From Bacteroidales bacterium UBA5342 (GTDB lineage: Bacteria; Bacteroidota; Bacteroidia; Bacteroidales; UBA5342), in contig DHQI01000116.1 of assembly GCA_002408065.1 (NCBI GenBank), positions 42,780 through 79,276 on the forward strand: a DNA stretch of 36,497 bases, given 5' to 3'. Below are positions 23,411 to 31,675 of the stretch, in pieces. The notes beneath the pieces were generated by a model, which saw only the letters and a list, made by a program, of their open reading frames with translations, made no database searches and was not told where the DNA came from. A program made the position numbers and the translations under genes. Each line of letters starts with the position of its first letter. Position 1 is the first letter of the stretch.

Positions 23411-23833
23411 TCAAGCTTTTAACCAAGTTTGAGTTCTGTACAAAAATCCTATATAGCCGCGTACGCGTAATTTGTCGCCTTCGCGCCATATTTTAACATC
23501 ATAGTAGGTGTCTTTTTCAGGGTCAAAAATGCCTTTATCGCCTTCCCAATATTTACCATCTTTTTTCAATCCATCGATAATGATCATTCCTTTAACTTTT
23601 TGACCTGCCTTTTTGCCTGTACATTTAGTACAAATACGCTCAGGGTCACCTTTCATTAGTTGTATTATCTGTCCATAAACTTTACCATCTTCTTCGTAGA
23701 TGTTGACAATTGATTTGGCTTCTCCGGTTTCATCATCAATAGTTTTCCATTGACCTATTACACTTTGAGAGAAAGCAGAAGCACTGATAATAAACACAAA
23801 TGCAAGAGCAAGAATTCTGGTGATTTGTTTCAT
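23411..23833 (-). CDS. DUF2147 family secreted protein
   Basis: 140 aa from the Met at 23833, chosen because a clean signal peptide follows (MKQITRILALAFVFIISASAFSQ). The mature part starts with VIGQWKTIDDETGEAKSIV and continues with strands and a CTKCTG CxxC pair, then GKYWEGDKGIFDPEKDTYYDVKIW and GYIGFLYRTQTW at the end, a layout typical of DUF2147. The family is thought to adopt a lipocalin-like periplasmic barrel; its role is unknown. The gene is monocistronic, with a terminator right after it and a 617-bp gene-free stretch before it. Confidence 0.88.
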   Translation of the reverse strand: MKQITRILALAFVFIISASAFSQSVIGQWKTIDDETGEAKSIVNIYEEDGKVYGQIIQLMKGDPERICTKCTGKKAGQKVKGMIIIDGLKKDGKYWEGDKGIFDPEKDTYYDVKIWREGDKLRVRGYIGFLYRTQTWLKA

Positions 23834-24450
23834 AGCTGTTTTTTTTAAGGTTAAACTTGAAACAAATAAACCGATTCTCTGAGAAAGATACAAATTGTGT
23901 CTCAAATAAGACAGATTTACTGCACTTAGGTTTTGTTGTGTAATCTATATCTATGAGACTTATCAGGTTTGAAACTAAGGTATGTTATTTGCAAAAGAAA
24001 AAGGAGCGTGGCAGCACCACAAATTGACCTTTTCACATCTCCTTACCTGTCTGTATTTATTGTTATTTAGTGAGTCGGCTAAAAATACTCTTATGAGCAG
24101 TTTTATCTCTTAAAAAGGGCACCGTTGATCTATATATTTTGTTCCTGATCTTATTTTAAGAAGGGATATTATAGGCTTCTACTATACAAAAGAAAAACTC
24201 ATAGCAGAATTAGATTTACACTGCTGTTTGTCTGGTGATTAGATTCATATTATGTGTTTGCGAATGGTTAATAATAAAATCAATACACACATCTTCTCGC
24301 CAGTTCAGGCTTAATTGACTTAGAGCAATTTACTATTGAGGTAAAAAGAATCAAATTAGACTTCTAAACAGTAATTATTTTTGTTAAATACCATTTTTTT
24401 TAACGGCTCTTGCGCCTAACTCTGTAGCAAATCTAATCCTCTGCCCAAGG
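23834..24450. other. Gene-free stretch between the DUF2147 and CotH genes
   Basis: It holds the unassigned promoter of the DUF2147 gene and otherwise AT-rich sequence. The longest ATG frame I noted is 43 codons (23982-24113, +) and has no support. I see no repeat, tRNA or obvious RNA structure. Confidence 0.5.
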
Positions 24451-25857
24451 TCAATCCACATAATTATTAACCGCATCATTACGGCTTTGTACATGAGTTT
24501 TTAGGGTAGAAACACCACTATCAAAATAGGCATCAGAGTAGATATAGGTGTAGCCGCTGCGTTCTGCATAAGCATATTCTTTCAGTAAATCGTAGTAACT
24601 TTCGTAGGTACTTATCATATCAGCCGGAATAAAGACTTCGTTGATAAATTGTTTCATATAAGCTTCGTAAGAGGCTTCATATTCCGGTATATCCATTAAA
24701 TAGCTGATAAGTGGCCAGGAGCTGCTCACACTTTGCAGGTTCATACTAAGTGCGCCACTTTGCTTGCCCGTTTGGAAAGCCTCGTTGTTATCCCACGGAA
24801 TCCAAGTCAAAAGACTATTAACAGGGTTGTTATATAGGTAATAATTATGCGTCATATTGCCATAAGTATCCCAGTTTTGGATCACAATATTGGCGGCAAG
24901 CCATTTCAGGAAATTATCGACATCCAGGATACTTTCCAGTTCACTCTTCCATGCTTCGGTATCACTGGTACGTGTAGTTCTATGCAATACATTATACAGA
25001 CTTCTAACGTCGGCATAGGTGGCTGTATCTTCGTTAGTTTTGATCTCCATCTCATCGGTGTCAAACGTATTAGCTGCAAAAGAAGCCGCATCACCATCCG
25101 GTTTGTACAGATTGCCCGATCCATCATTAAATTGTGTGTTGATCACCGTATTGTCCACTTCTTCCACCAAAGTATAAACACCAAAATATTGAGAACCCGA
25201 GCCATAGTCGACATACACGACACAAAAACTGGTATTAGCTGCAGCCAAACCAAACTGACGGAAGAGGTCTGCACCTACTTTTTCGCGCATCAATGATTCG
25301 TCATCATAGTTATTGTTTAAGTTCAGTTGCTTGAAACCATAAAAACGCTGGTTTTTCAAGGCCGGATAATCATCTTCAAACTGATCAAAATCAAGTTTAA
25401 ATGAGAGTTTTCCGTTGCCGGATTGGTAAGCAGATTTCAGACTGGAGTTTCCCTTGAATCGTAGGCCTACATTGTACCAGTCGGTTTCGTTGAAAGTAAG
25501 GGTAGCAGGCACCCAAAGCAAATCATAATCAGTATCTTCGGCCATCATCCCAGGACGACTGCTACCTGATGAAGACATTTCACTGGACAAATTACTGTAC
25601 AAAGCCGAGTAGTTGCTACTACTGATGGTAATATCGAAACGCATGACTTCATTTTGCGGAAAAACAGTTTCAAAATCAGGGGCTACATCATTGCTATGTG
25701 TAGCAGTGCTCCAATCCGGATAAGTGCTCAGATCTACTACTGTACTATCGTAGCTATCAGTATCGTTATCATAGGAGTTATCGTCGATTAAATCCTCATT
25801 GCGACAAGCTGATAAAGCGATAAGGGCTAATGTCAATATTAAAAGTATCTTTTTCAT
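24451..25857 (-). CDS. CotH kinase-family lipoprotein
   Basis: 468 aa with a lipoprotein signal (LSAC, Cys18) and an Asp-rich linker (residues 21-41). The CotH domain (about 68-468) shows VMRFDITISSSNYSAL, WYNVGLRFKGNSS, FYGFKQLNLNNN, MREKVGADLFRQFGL, YFGVYTLVEEVD, then NWDTYGNMTHNYYLY (Asp330) and WIPWDNNEAF (Asp356), in the places of the two catalytic aspartates of the atypical CotH protein kinases. A Ser-rich patch (SSEMSSSGSS, 91-100) sits in the N-terminal part. CotH of Bacillus phosphorylates spore-coat proteins; Bacteroidota do not sporulate, so the target here is unknown. Neighbours are a DUF2490 porin-like protein, DUF4956 and VTC. Confidence 0.9.
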   Translation of the reverse strand: MKKILLILTLALIALSACRNEDLIDDNSYDNDTDSYDSTVVDLSTYPDWSTATHSNDVAPDFETVFPQNEVMRFDITISSSNYSALYSNLSSEMSSSGSSRPGMMAEDTDYDLLWVPATLTFNETDWYNVGLRFKGNSSLKSAYQSGNGKLSFKLDFDQFEDDYPALKNQRFYGFKQLNLNNNYDDESLMREKVGADLFRQFGLAAANTSFCVVYVDYGSGSQYFGVYTLVEEVDNTVINTQFNDGSGNLYKPDGDAASFAANTFDTDEMEIKTNEDTATYADVRSLYNVLHRTTRTSDTEAWKSELESILDVDNFLKWLAANIVIQNWDTYGNMTHNYYLYNNPVNSLLTWIPWDNNEAFQTGKQSGALSMNLQSVSSSWPLISYLMDIPEYEASYEAYMKQFINEVFIPADMISTYESYYDLLKEYAYAERSGYTYIYSDAYFDSGVSTLKTHVQSRNDAVNNYVD

Positions 25858-26061
25858 AAATCTAAAGTTTTATTTCTTGTAGAGATTCTCCTAATCACCT
25901 TATTACCTTATTTTTAATCTCTATTAAAGGCAATGAAGAAGGAAATGCTTTCTGGATAATCTTGTAACTTACCTTGAAAGCGTAAAAATGCAAACGCATG
26001 GTTAAATGACGTTTCTTACAACAAAAAGCGCTGTATATTTTATATGATATTATGACTTTGT

Positions 26062-26086
26062 GCTTATCCCGGGGGCTGGGATAGCT
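26062..26086. repeat. GC-rich imperfect inverted repeat between the CotH and DUF2490 genes
   Basis: GCTTATCCC and GGGATAGC pair with one bulge around GGGGGCT. No T-tract follows on the minus strand, so it is not a clear terminator between the two genes. Confidence 0.4.
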
Positions 26087-26115
26087 TGATTTTTAAGCAT
26101 CTTGATAATAGCGAA

Positions 26116-26757
26116 CTAAAAGCTGTATTTATAGCCCAGGCTGATGATGTGTCGGTTACGGTATTCTTGCTTGTAGTAGTCTAACTTGTAACTTATACCT
26201 ATGTAATTATTCTTCATAAGTTTGTAATCAGCACCAGCCGTGTAGCGCATTTTGTAAAGCTCATAATCATTGAGTTCCTGAAATGCTTCGATGGCTAGTG
26301 ATGGTGTTATTTTACATTTTTTTATGTCGTATTTTACACTGGCTTTGTAGCGAAGAAATTGCTTGTCGTCTACATCATCGTCTGCATAGTTGCTATAACG
26401 CAGGCGCAGGGCAGGAGTAAAGCGTCCGTATGTTTCTTTGGCCGACAGACTAAAGCCATATTTGCTAAACTTTTCTGACGATAAATCATCTTGTGGTTTG
26501 TTGATACGACGATAGTTGGCTTCCCAATACAAAAAACCAAACGTTTTGTAGCGTAAAGCTGTTTCCAGTTGCAAACGGTCTACCGAAAAATCATTATCAA
26601 AGCGTAGCTGAGGGGCTACCATCAACTTAAGTCCTTTGGCTATTTTAAAATCAAGCTCTACTCCCATACGGTATTGGGCTTCATTTTCCACATCCTGAGC
26701 ATAACCCATAGTCAATAGTGAAATAAATAAAAGGCTTATGGTTATTTTCTTTTTCAT
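26116..26757 (-). CDS. DUF2490 family outer-membrane beta-barrel protein
   Basis: 213 aa from the Met at 26757, which begins a signal peptide (MKKKITISLLFISLLTMGYAQ). The mature protein alternates amphipathic strands with aromatic ends (LKLMVAPQLRFDND, FLYWEANYRRI, FTPALRLRYSNY, YIGISYKLDYY) and finishes with GYKYSF, a C-terminal Phe as in outer-membrane barrels. This matches DUF2490. Function is unknown; a structural or channel role is inferred. Spacing to CotH is 258 bp and to DUF4956 220 bp, so co-transcription is possible but not proven. Confidence 0.85.
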   Translation of the reverse strand: MKKKITISLLFISLLTMGYAQDVENEAQYRMGVELDFKIAKGLKLMVAPQLRFDNDFSVDRLQLETALRYKTFGFLYWEANYRRINKPQDDLSSEKFSKYGFSLSAKETYGRFTPALRLRYSNYADDDVDDKQFLRYKASVKYDIKKCKITPSLAIEAFQELNDYELYKMRYTAGADYKLMKNNYIGISYKLDYYKQEYRNRHIISLGYKYSF

Positions 26758-26977
26758 AACGGTCATTTTTTTGTGGTATTCAGACATTACTTTATATCTT
26801 TACTACTCTTACTATCAATATATTAACATCACCTAGTCTTTAGAAAATAAGATATAGTTTTTGCAAACGCTAAATATAGCTACTATGCTATTTTCAACGA
26901 GAAATTAAATATAAAAAGAACAAATGAATATCTGCGATCTTAAACTATAACGATGGTTTTAATAAAAAATATTAATT

Positions 26978-27709
26978 CTATTCATCATCATCATCGGCAT
27001 AATGATAGATTTTTTGCGACAAGCCATTACCGTTAGCATTGAAGTATAGTGTGATGATGGCAGTATCTTTCAGGAAATCGATTTTTTCTATTTCAAACCG
27101 CTTAATCTCTATGCCGGTGCGGTCTATAAGGTCTTGCAATAAGGCATCATGGTTGCCCATGTGTATGTTCGTTATGTTTTCGTATACTATGCGCACTGAT
27201 CCTTCTTGCTTCAGCATCAGGCGTTTTTCTAAAAACCAGAGACCGCCCACAATAATGGCATTGGTCATTACTAACTCAGCATAGCTGACTTTTTTGTTAG
27301 ATAATGCGTTGATAACGGCAATACCTATAATAACAAATAGGTAGGTCATCTCCTTGATAGGAATGGTGTCTGTACGGTAACGTATAATACCGAAGATGGC
27401 AAAAAGCCCTAAAGCGAAACCCAGTTCCAGTTTTACACTGTTGAGTAAGAAGGTCAGTAGAAAGACAATAACACCAATGGCCAGATAACTAAAGTAAAAA
27501 TCACGACGTTTACTGTTTTTTCGATATAAAAAGTGAACGACAAAAAAGATAATGGATGTGGTGAAAATGAGTCGTACTAACAGTTCACTAAAATCGGCCA
27601 CATTGATCAGTTTTATGTCGAAAAAACGTAGTTTTTCTTCCCAGTCCAATACTTCTGTAGCACTAGGTAGTGCTGCTAAAATACAATTTATTATACTTAA
27701 TAAAATCAT
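26978..27709 (-). CDS. DUF4956 family membrane protein
   Basis: 243 aa with about five hydrophobic segments: 41-61, 72-90, 94-109, 121-136 and 144-160. Between them lie the family-typical FAIFGIIRYRTDTIPIKEMTYLF segment (103-125) and an ALSNKK turn. The soluble C-terminal domain (165-243) looks ferredoxin-like (VRIVYENITNIHMG, EIKRFEIEKIDFLKDTAIITLYF) and ends in an acidic tail DDDDE. Its ATG overlaps the VTC stop (ATGA), indicating translational coupling. The function of DUF4956 is not known. Its coupling to a polyphosphate polymerase suggests a membrane partner for polymer handling or export, which is inference. Confidence 0.88.
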   Translation of the reverse strand: MILLSIINCILAALPSATEVLDWEEKLRFFDIKLINVADFSELLVRLIFTTSIIFFVVHFLYRKNSKRRDFYFSYLAIGVIVFLLTFLLNSVKLELGFALGLFAIFGIIRYRTDTIPIKEMTYLFVIIGIAVINALSNKKVSYAELVMTNAIIVGGLWFLEKRLMLKQEGSVRIVYENITNIHMGNHDALLQDLIDRTGIEIKRFEIEKIDFLKDTAIITLYFNANGNGLSQKIYHYADDDDE

Positions 27710-28479
27710 GCTGTAGTTGTTTCTTGATTAATAGTGATGTTTATTTTCTTTTCTATCTGACGGTGAATAATTTTAAAACGGTTGCTCTTAAGCTCCGGTT
27801 CTATAATGCTCCTGCCTATGCAGTATTTGCTAAAACCCGACGGACGTATATGCAACTTATTGAGTTGATCGATCATTACCGAATGGCTGTTACCTTCTGT
27901 TTTAACCTCTACTATAATGAGTTTTTTGAGCTTAAAACTCTTTCTGTTTTTATAATAACTTAGCTTTTGATCAATGGTGCAACGCTCATTCATGTTTTTA
28001 CTAACCAGCGTTATACGGTCAAACCCATTTTTTATAGCACAGTTCAATTCAGAGGTATCAAAAGGACTGTTTGCGGCTATAAAGCTATGTTCTGTTTCAT
28101 CAAAATCTTTAGTGTCATACTCTGCCGGTATGCGCGTTTTAATAGTTCGTCCTTTGTTGTTTTTAAATTTTATCTCAAGAAAACTGATGCCTGACGATTC
28201 GTATCTGCGTTTTCGTATTTTAAAACGGTTGAGTTTTCCTCGGTGATGCTCATAATACATGCGGTTTTCGGTAGTATCGTAATAGGTACTTACATAGGGC
28301 AAGCTACGTTTTCCATCCAACTCCAATACATAGTAATCGTCTTTTACACTTTCGAGCAATCCGGGTAATAAATCTTTGTTAAACCAATACTTACGGTCAG
28401 TACGGTTCATTAGTTTTACTTTATCCATGCCGGATAAACTTATACTTTTAAATAATTGTAGAACCTCTGATGTTTTCAT
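27706..28479 (-). CDS. VTC-domain polyphosphate polymerase-like protein
   Basis: 257 aa of the VTC type within the triphosphate tunnel metalloenzyme superfamily. Tunnel residues are visible as RTDRKYWF (26-33), STYYDT (64-69), YYEHHRGKLNRFKIRKRRY (75-93), LEIKFKNNKGRTIKTRIP (101-118), LIIVEVKTEG (188-197; Glu191, Lys193) and SGFSKYCIG (214-222; Lys218). Eukaryotic VTC4 uses such a tunnel to make inorganic polyphosphate from ATP. Here the domain stands alone without SPX or membrane segments, in the cytosol. It is first in the cluster and coupled to DUF4956. Another TTM activity (a triphosphatase, for example) cannot be excluded. Confidence 0.9.
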   Translation of the reverse strand: MKTSEVLQLFKSISLSGMDKVKLMNRTDRKYWFNKDLLPGLLESVKDDYYVLELDGKRSLPYVSTYYDTTENRMYYEHHRGKLNRFKIRKRRYESSGISFLEIKFKNNKGRTIKTRIPAEYDTKDFDETEHSFIAANSPFDTSELNCAIKNGFDRITLVSKNMNERCTIDQKLSYYKNRKSFKLKKLIIVEVKTEGNSHSVMIDQLNKLHIRPSGFSKYCIGRSIIEPELKSNRFKIIHRQIEKKINITINQETTTA

Positions 28480-28500
28480 TTACGGGCTTTGAATTTGTGA

Positions 28501-28508
28501 CAAAAATA
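28501..28508 (-). promoter_or_regulatory. -7 element of the VTC-DUF4956 operon
   Basis: TATTTTTG on the minus strand, 21 nt before the VTC start codon. The -33 element is not evident. Confidence 0.6.
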
Positions 28509-28697
28509 GTTTTTAAAAAGCTTAACGAGGAATTATAATCTACAAACGTACTTCTTTTATCGACAAAATAAGGCTCTTTTGTAATGGAAATGTAATATTG
28601 AAATTTAAAATAAACCTGATTGTTATATGAATTGTTTTCGCATTTTAATAGTGTAATTCGTTAAAGTGCCTAATATATGAAAACTAAGAACTGTTCA

Positions 28698-29774
28698 TTA
28701 AGACTTCTTTCCGAAGTTGAATTTAAGTTGAATATTTTTTCCGTATGTTTCTTTTTCAAAGCCCGAAAAACTCAGACCGAGCAAGCGACAACCTTTAGTC
28801 TCAATATCTTCGTAAGGCATAAGCTTTATAATGGTAGGAAATATTTCCTTGAATTCTACCGGCTGTTCAAAAGTCCTGCGCCGCGTCACCGATTTAAAGT
28901 CAGCAAATTTTACCTTTAAAGTAAGGGTTTTGCCATATTTTCGATTTTTTAATTGCCGTCGCCATGCTTCGTCAATAATCTTGTGCATCTTGTCGTGCAC
29001 TTCATTTACAGAATGTACATTTTTTATGAAGGTACGTTCGCATCCTACTGACTTACGCTCCCAATGACTAATCACAGGTCGTTCGTCTTTGCCACGCACG
29101 GCATCGTAGAGATAGTTGCCCATTTTACCACAGATACGGATGAGCTCGCTACGTTCCAAGGTTTTGATATCGGCGCCGGTATGTATGCCTAAATCATGAA
29201 AGCGCTTGGCAGTGACCTTGCCGATACCAAAAAATTTTTCAATCTTAAGACCTTCGAGAAAAGCCTCCGCCTGCTCAGGTAGTATAACAAAAAAACCGTC
29301 TGGTTTATCCATGTCGGAGGCTATCTTGGCCAAAAACTTATTGTATGACACTCCGGCTGATGCCACCAATTGGGTTTTGTCCAATATCTTTTTTTTAATC
29401 TCTTGGGCAATAAGAGAGGCCGAAGCAGGCCCCTTTTTAGGGGACGTCACATCAATGAAGGCTTCATCTAACGAGAGGGGTTCTACCAAATCAGAATATT
29501 CGTGAAAAATGCTCTGAATGACTTTTGAGACTTCCTTGTAAACCTCCATACGTCCGGGCTGATTGATCAGATGGGGACATTTTTCTTTGGCTTGAAAGAT
29601 GGGCATGGCCGAATGAATACCATATTTACGAGCTTCATAGCTGGCAGCAGAAACCACCCCACGTTCCGAGCGCCCACCCACAATTAGAGGTTTTCCACGG
29701 TATTCCGGAAAGTCACGTTGCTCCACCGAAGCAAAAAAAGCGTCCATATCTATGTGGATGATTTTTCTGTTCAA
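28698..29774 (-). CDS. dinB: DNA polymerase IV (Y family)
   Basis: 358 aa. The palm residues are in IHIDMDAFFASVEQ (Asp9) and SLDEAFIDVT (Asp103, Glu104). The finger segment GRSERGVVSAASYEARKYGI, the helix-hairpin-helix FFGIGKVTAKRFHDLGI and a little-finger domain ending in a Lys-rich tail follow in normal order. It extends mismatched or damaged primer termini in translesion synthesis. It lacks a recognisable C-terminal clamp-binding QLxLF motif, but the end FNFGKKS is preceded by IQLKFNFG, which may serve as a variant clamp motif. It lies 45 bp downstream of the pabC-like gene. No SOS box was seen. Confidence 0.96.
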   Translation of the reverse strand: MNRKIIHIDMDAFFASVEQRDFPEYRGKPLIVGGRSERGVVSAASYEARKYGIHSAMPIFQAKEKCPHLINQPGRMEVYKEVSKVIQSIFHEYSDLVEPLSLDEAFIDVTSPKKGPASASLIAQEIKKKILDKTQLVASAGVSYNKFLAKIASDMDKPDGFFVILPEQAEAFLEGLKIEKFFGIGKVTAKRFHDLGIHTGADIKTLERSELIRICGKMGNYLYDAVRGKDERPVISHWERKSVGCERTFIKNVHSVNEVHDKMHKIIDEAWRRQLKNRKYGKTLTLKVKFADFKSVTRRRTFEQPVEFKEIFPTIIKLMPYEDIETKGCRLLGLSFSGFEKETYGKNIQLKFNFGKKS

Positions 29775-29788
29775 GATTTTAAATGAAA

Positions 29789-29813
29789 AATTAAAAATGA
29801 AAAGTTAAAAATG
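29789..29813. repeat. AT-rich repeat, copy 1
   Basis: Contains ATGAAAAGTTAAAAATG. All 25 bases recur exactly at 30425-30449. It occupies the pabC-dinB spacer. Confidence 0.75.
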
Positions 29814-29819
29814 GGTGCA

Positions 29820-30416
29820 TCACGAAATGATATTATCTATAGTTGTAAAATGATTGGCAATCATTGGCCGCATGGCATTTATCACCTGAAAACCAACAAA
29901 GCCCATTATGTCTTCACGGTAAATGGTATATTCATTTATTTTACCTTCAGCAAGTAAGCGGGCCCGTTGTGTCCCTTTTAACAATGGAGAATCCGGCGTA
30001 AACCACTCCTTCCCATCATAAAAAATAATATTTCCGGCCCAGGTATCGGTAACTAATCCATTTTTGATAATCAAAATATCATCGCCATCTGCCCGTTGAG
30101 CAAAGAGCTCATTTAAACGTTTCCTATCGGTCGATTTCAAGTGATAATCGATATAATCATCTTCTACAATTTTCAGAGAATCAATAGATTTGATAGAGTA
30201 GGGTTGAAACTCTGTTTTTCTTTCGTATTCAGAGTACTCTATTCTTAATTTATAATATCCTTTTGTAGGCAAGTCCAATTTTAGATTATCAAAAAGTGAG
30301 TGGGCCGATTTTTTAGCAAAATATTCAGCATAGCTTGCCTGGTAGCGCTTTTCGTGCCACTCCAGGTTCAGTATTACGCCATCTTTTATGGCTATGGATT
30401 CTACGAGATTATTCAC
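29820..30416 (-). CDS. pabC: Aminotransferase class IV protein, probable 4-amino-4-deoxychorismate lyase
   Basis: 198 aa, short for the fold type IV PLP family (about 270). The N-terminal SIAIKDGVILNLEWHEKRY contains the HxxR-type opening, the PLP lysine is Lys94 in DYHLKSTDR, and DTWAGNIIF plus TPLLKGTQRARLL-like TPDSPLLKGTQRARLL follow. It would release pyruvate from aminodeoxychorismate to give p-aminobenzoate for folate. It lies 91 bp downstream of pabB on the same strand, which supports this role over branched-chain or D-amino-acid aminotransferase. The compact size is usual for Bacteroidota homologues. Confidence 0.85.
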   Translation of the reverse strand: MNNLVESIAIKDGVILNLEWHEKRYQASYAEYFAKKSAHSLFDNLKLDLPTKGYYKLRIEYSEYERKTEFQPYSIKSIDSLKIVEDDYIDYHLKSTDRKRLNELFAQRADGDDILIIKNGLVTDTWAGNIIFYDGKEWFTPDSPLLKGTQRARLLAEGKINEYTIYREDIMGFVGFQVINAMRPMIANHFTTIDNIIS

Positions 30417-30424
30417 TTGTATTG

Positions 30425-30449
30425 AATTAAAAATGAAAAGTTAAAAATG
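30425..30449. repeat. AT-rich repeat, copy 2
   Basis: An exact 25-base copy, in the same orientation, of the repeat at 29789-29813, here in the pabB-pabC spacer. Confidence 0.75.
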
Positions 30450-30507
30450 ATTTTGTACCTAATTCAGAATCAACAAAATTTATAATTTTCCCCTTTTCAT
30501 TTAACTA

Positions 30508-31461
30508 TCACCTCGTTGGTATATAAATCTTCTTTAACAATTCATCATATTCTTCGTCAGCATTACTCATAAAGGTGATGCCGCCGCCGCTTCTATATTG
30601 CAAACCGTTTTCGGTTTTTTCGACATATCGAATGGCTACCGCACTATCAACTTCACCATTATTGTAGATGCCAAACACACCGGTATAATAACCGCGATTG
30701 TCTATTTCAGCCTCTTTGATGATGGCCACTGTTTTGTCTTTAGGAGCACCGCTTATAGAGCCGGCTGGGAGCATACTAAGCAGTAATTCTCCAAAATTAG
30801 TCTGCCAGCCAGTATTCAAATCCCCTGTTATTTCAGAGCTGGTTTGTAGCATCTTGCCCCTAAAAGTCATAATCTCACTGATATAACGAAAACGTTTGAC
30901 TTCTACATTTTGGGCTACCATCGAGAGGTCGTTGCGCATCAGGTCTACTATGGTGTTGTGTTCCCGGAGTTCTTTTTTGTCGTTTAAAAGCTGATTTTCA
31001 GCATCCGGAATATTAGCCATTATTGTACCCTTCATCGGGAAGGTGCTGATTTCATTATTTTTTATTCTGATAAAGCTCTCGGGCGAAAATACCACAAATT
31101 CATCTTTAAACTTGAGTTTGTATAAGGCATTTGAGCAGTCATAAATATCATCTAGATTGGCTGCTGTTTCAATGGGGCTGGGAAAGGTCAGGTTGGTTAG
31201 AAAAGAGTCGCCATGATGTAGTCCGTAACTTACCTTGTCAAAAGCTTTTTTATAATCCGCTTTGTTTACAGGAAATGCTTTGACATTGATGTCTTTATAT
31301 ACTTTTCTTTCGGAATGAAAATCTAACTTAATATTCTCTTTTTTACACTCATTGAGAGGACAAACACAAGGTTCTTTTTTATCAAAATCTACCAAAAAAA
31401 AGAAAGGTATATTATGATGAATATAGTGCTGTATTTTTTGACAAAAATCGCGTTGATTCAT
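30508..31461 (-). CDS. pabB: Aminodeoxychorismate synthase component I
   Basis: 317 aa from the Met at 31461. The ATG at 31491 lies within the -7 element and would not be transcribed. It comprises the chorismate-binding domain with only a short N-terminal part. Conserved blocks are STFPMKGTI, LRNDLSMV-like LMRNDLSMVA, LLSMLPAGSISGAPK, GYYTGVFG and RSGGGITFMSNADEEYDE. It converts chorismate to aminodeoxychorismate with ammonia from the PabA amidotransferase, which is not in the window. It is transcribed divergently from alaS, and pabC and dinB follow. Confidence 0.92.
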   Translation of the reverse strand: MNQRDFCQKIQHYIHHNIPFFFLVDFDKKEPCVCPLNECKKENIKLDFHSERKVYKDINVKAFPVNKADYKKAFDKVSYGLHHGDSFLTNLTFPSPIETAANLDDIYDCSNALYKLKFKDEFVVFSPESFIRIKNNEISTFPMKGTIMANIPDAENQLLNDKKELREHNTIVDLMRNDLSMVAQNVEVKRFRYISEIMTFRGKMLQTSSEITGDLNTGWQTNFGELLLSMLPAGSISGAPKDKTVAIIKEAEIDNRGYYTGVFGIYNNGEVDSAVAIRYVEKTENGLQYRSGGGITFMSNADEEYDELLKKIYIPTR

Positions 31462-31488
31462 GTGTTTTTTTGATTCATATTGTTGGGA

Positions 31489-31520
31489 CAAAAATAATAA
31501 TATAGTCTGTTAAGTAACAA
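31489..31520 (-). promoter_or_regulatory. Promoter of pabB
   Basis: TATTTTTG (31489-31496) on the minus strand, with TTG (31518-31520) 21 nt upstream. The leader is about 20 nt to the ATG at 31461. Confidence 0.65.
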
Positions 31521-31569
31521 ACCAAGCAGTCGATATTATTAATGCCATTTTTTTTTACAACTTTCAGGC

Positions 31570-31605
31570 TCAATTCGTAATTGTTTTATTCGTAATTCGT
31601 CATTG
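31570..31605. repeat. AATTCGTAATT-type short repeat
   Basis: CAATTCGTAATTG, ATTCGTAATTCG and ATTCGTCATTG follow one another just upstream of the alaS -7 element. It is a low-complexity repeat of about 9-10 bp. Confidence 0.5.
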
Positions 31606-31612
31606 ATTTACT

Positions 31613-31620
31613 TACTTTTG
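31613..31620 (+). promoter_or_regulatory. -7 element of alaS
   Basis: TACTTTTG fits TAnnTTTG, 55 nt before the ATG. A possible -33 element, TTCG at 31589, lies 20 nt upstream, inside the AATTCG repeat. Confidence 0.6.
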
Positions 31621-31675
31621 TCTCCCCGTTGCCAAAAAATATTTTGGCGGCTTATGATTAACGATTATTATAAAT

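Noticed and set aside
23982..24113. 43-codon plus-strand frame in the DUF2147-CotH gap
   Set aside because: No ribosome site, promoter or recognised motif; length is within chance expectation for this composition.
26062..26086. Terminator between the DUF2490 and CotH genes
   Set aside because: The stem is bulged and there is no T-tract on the minus strand, so it does not separate the two genes convincingly.
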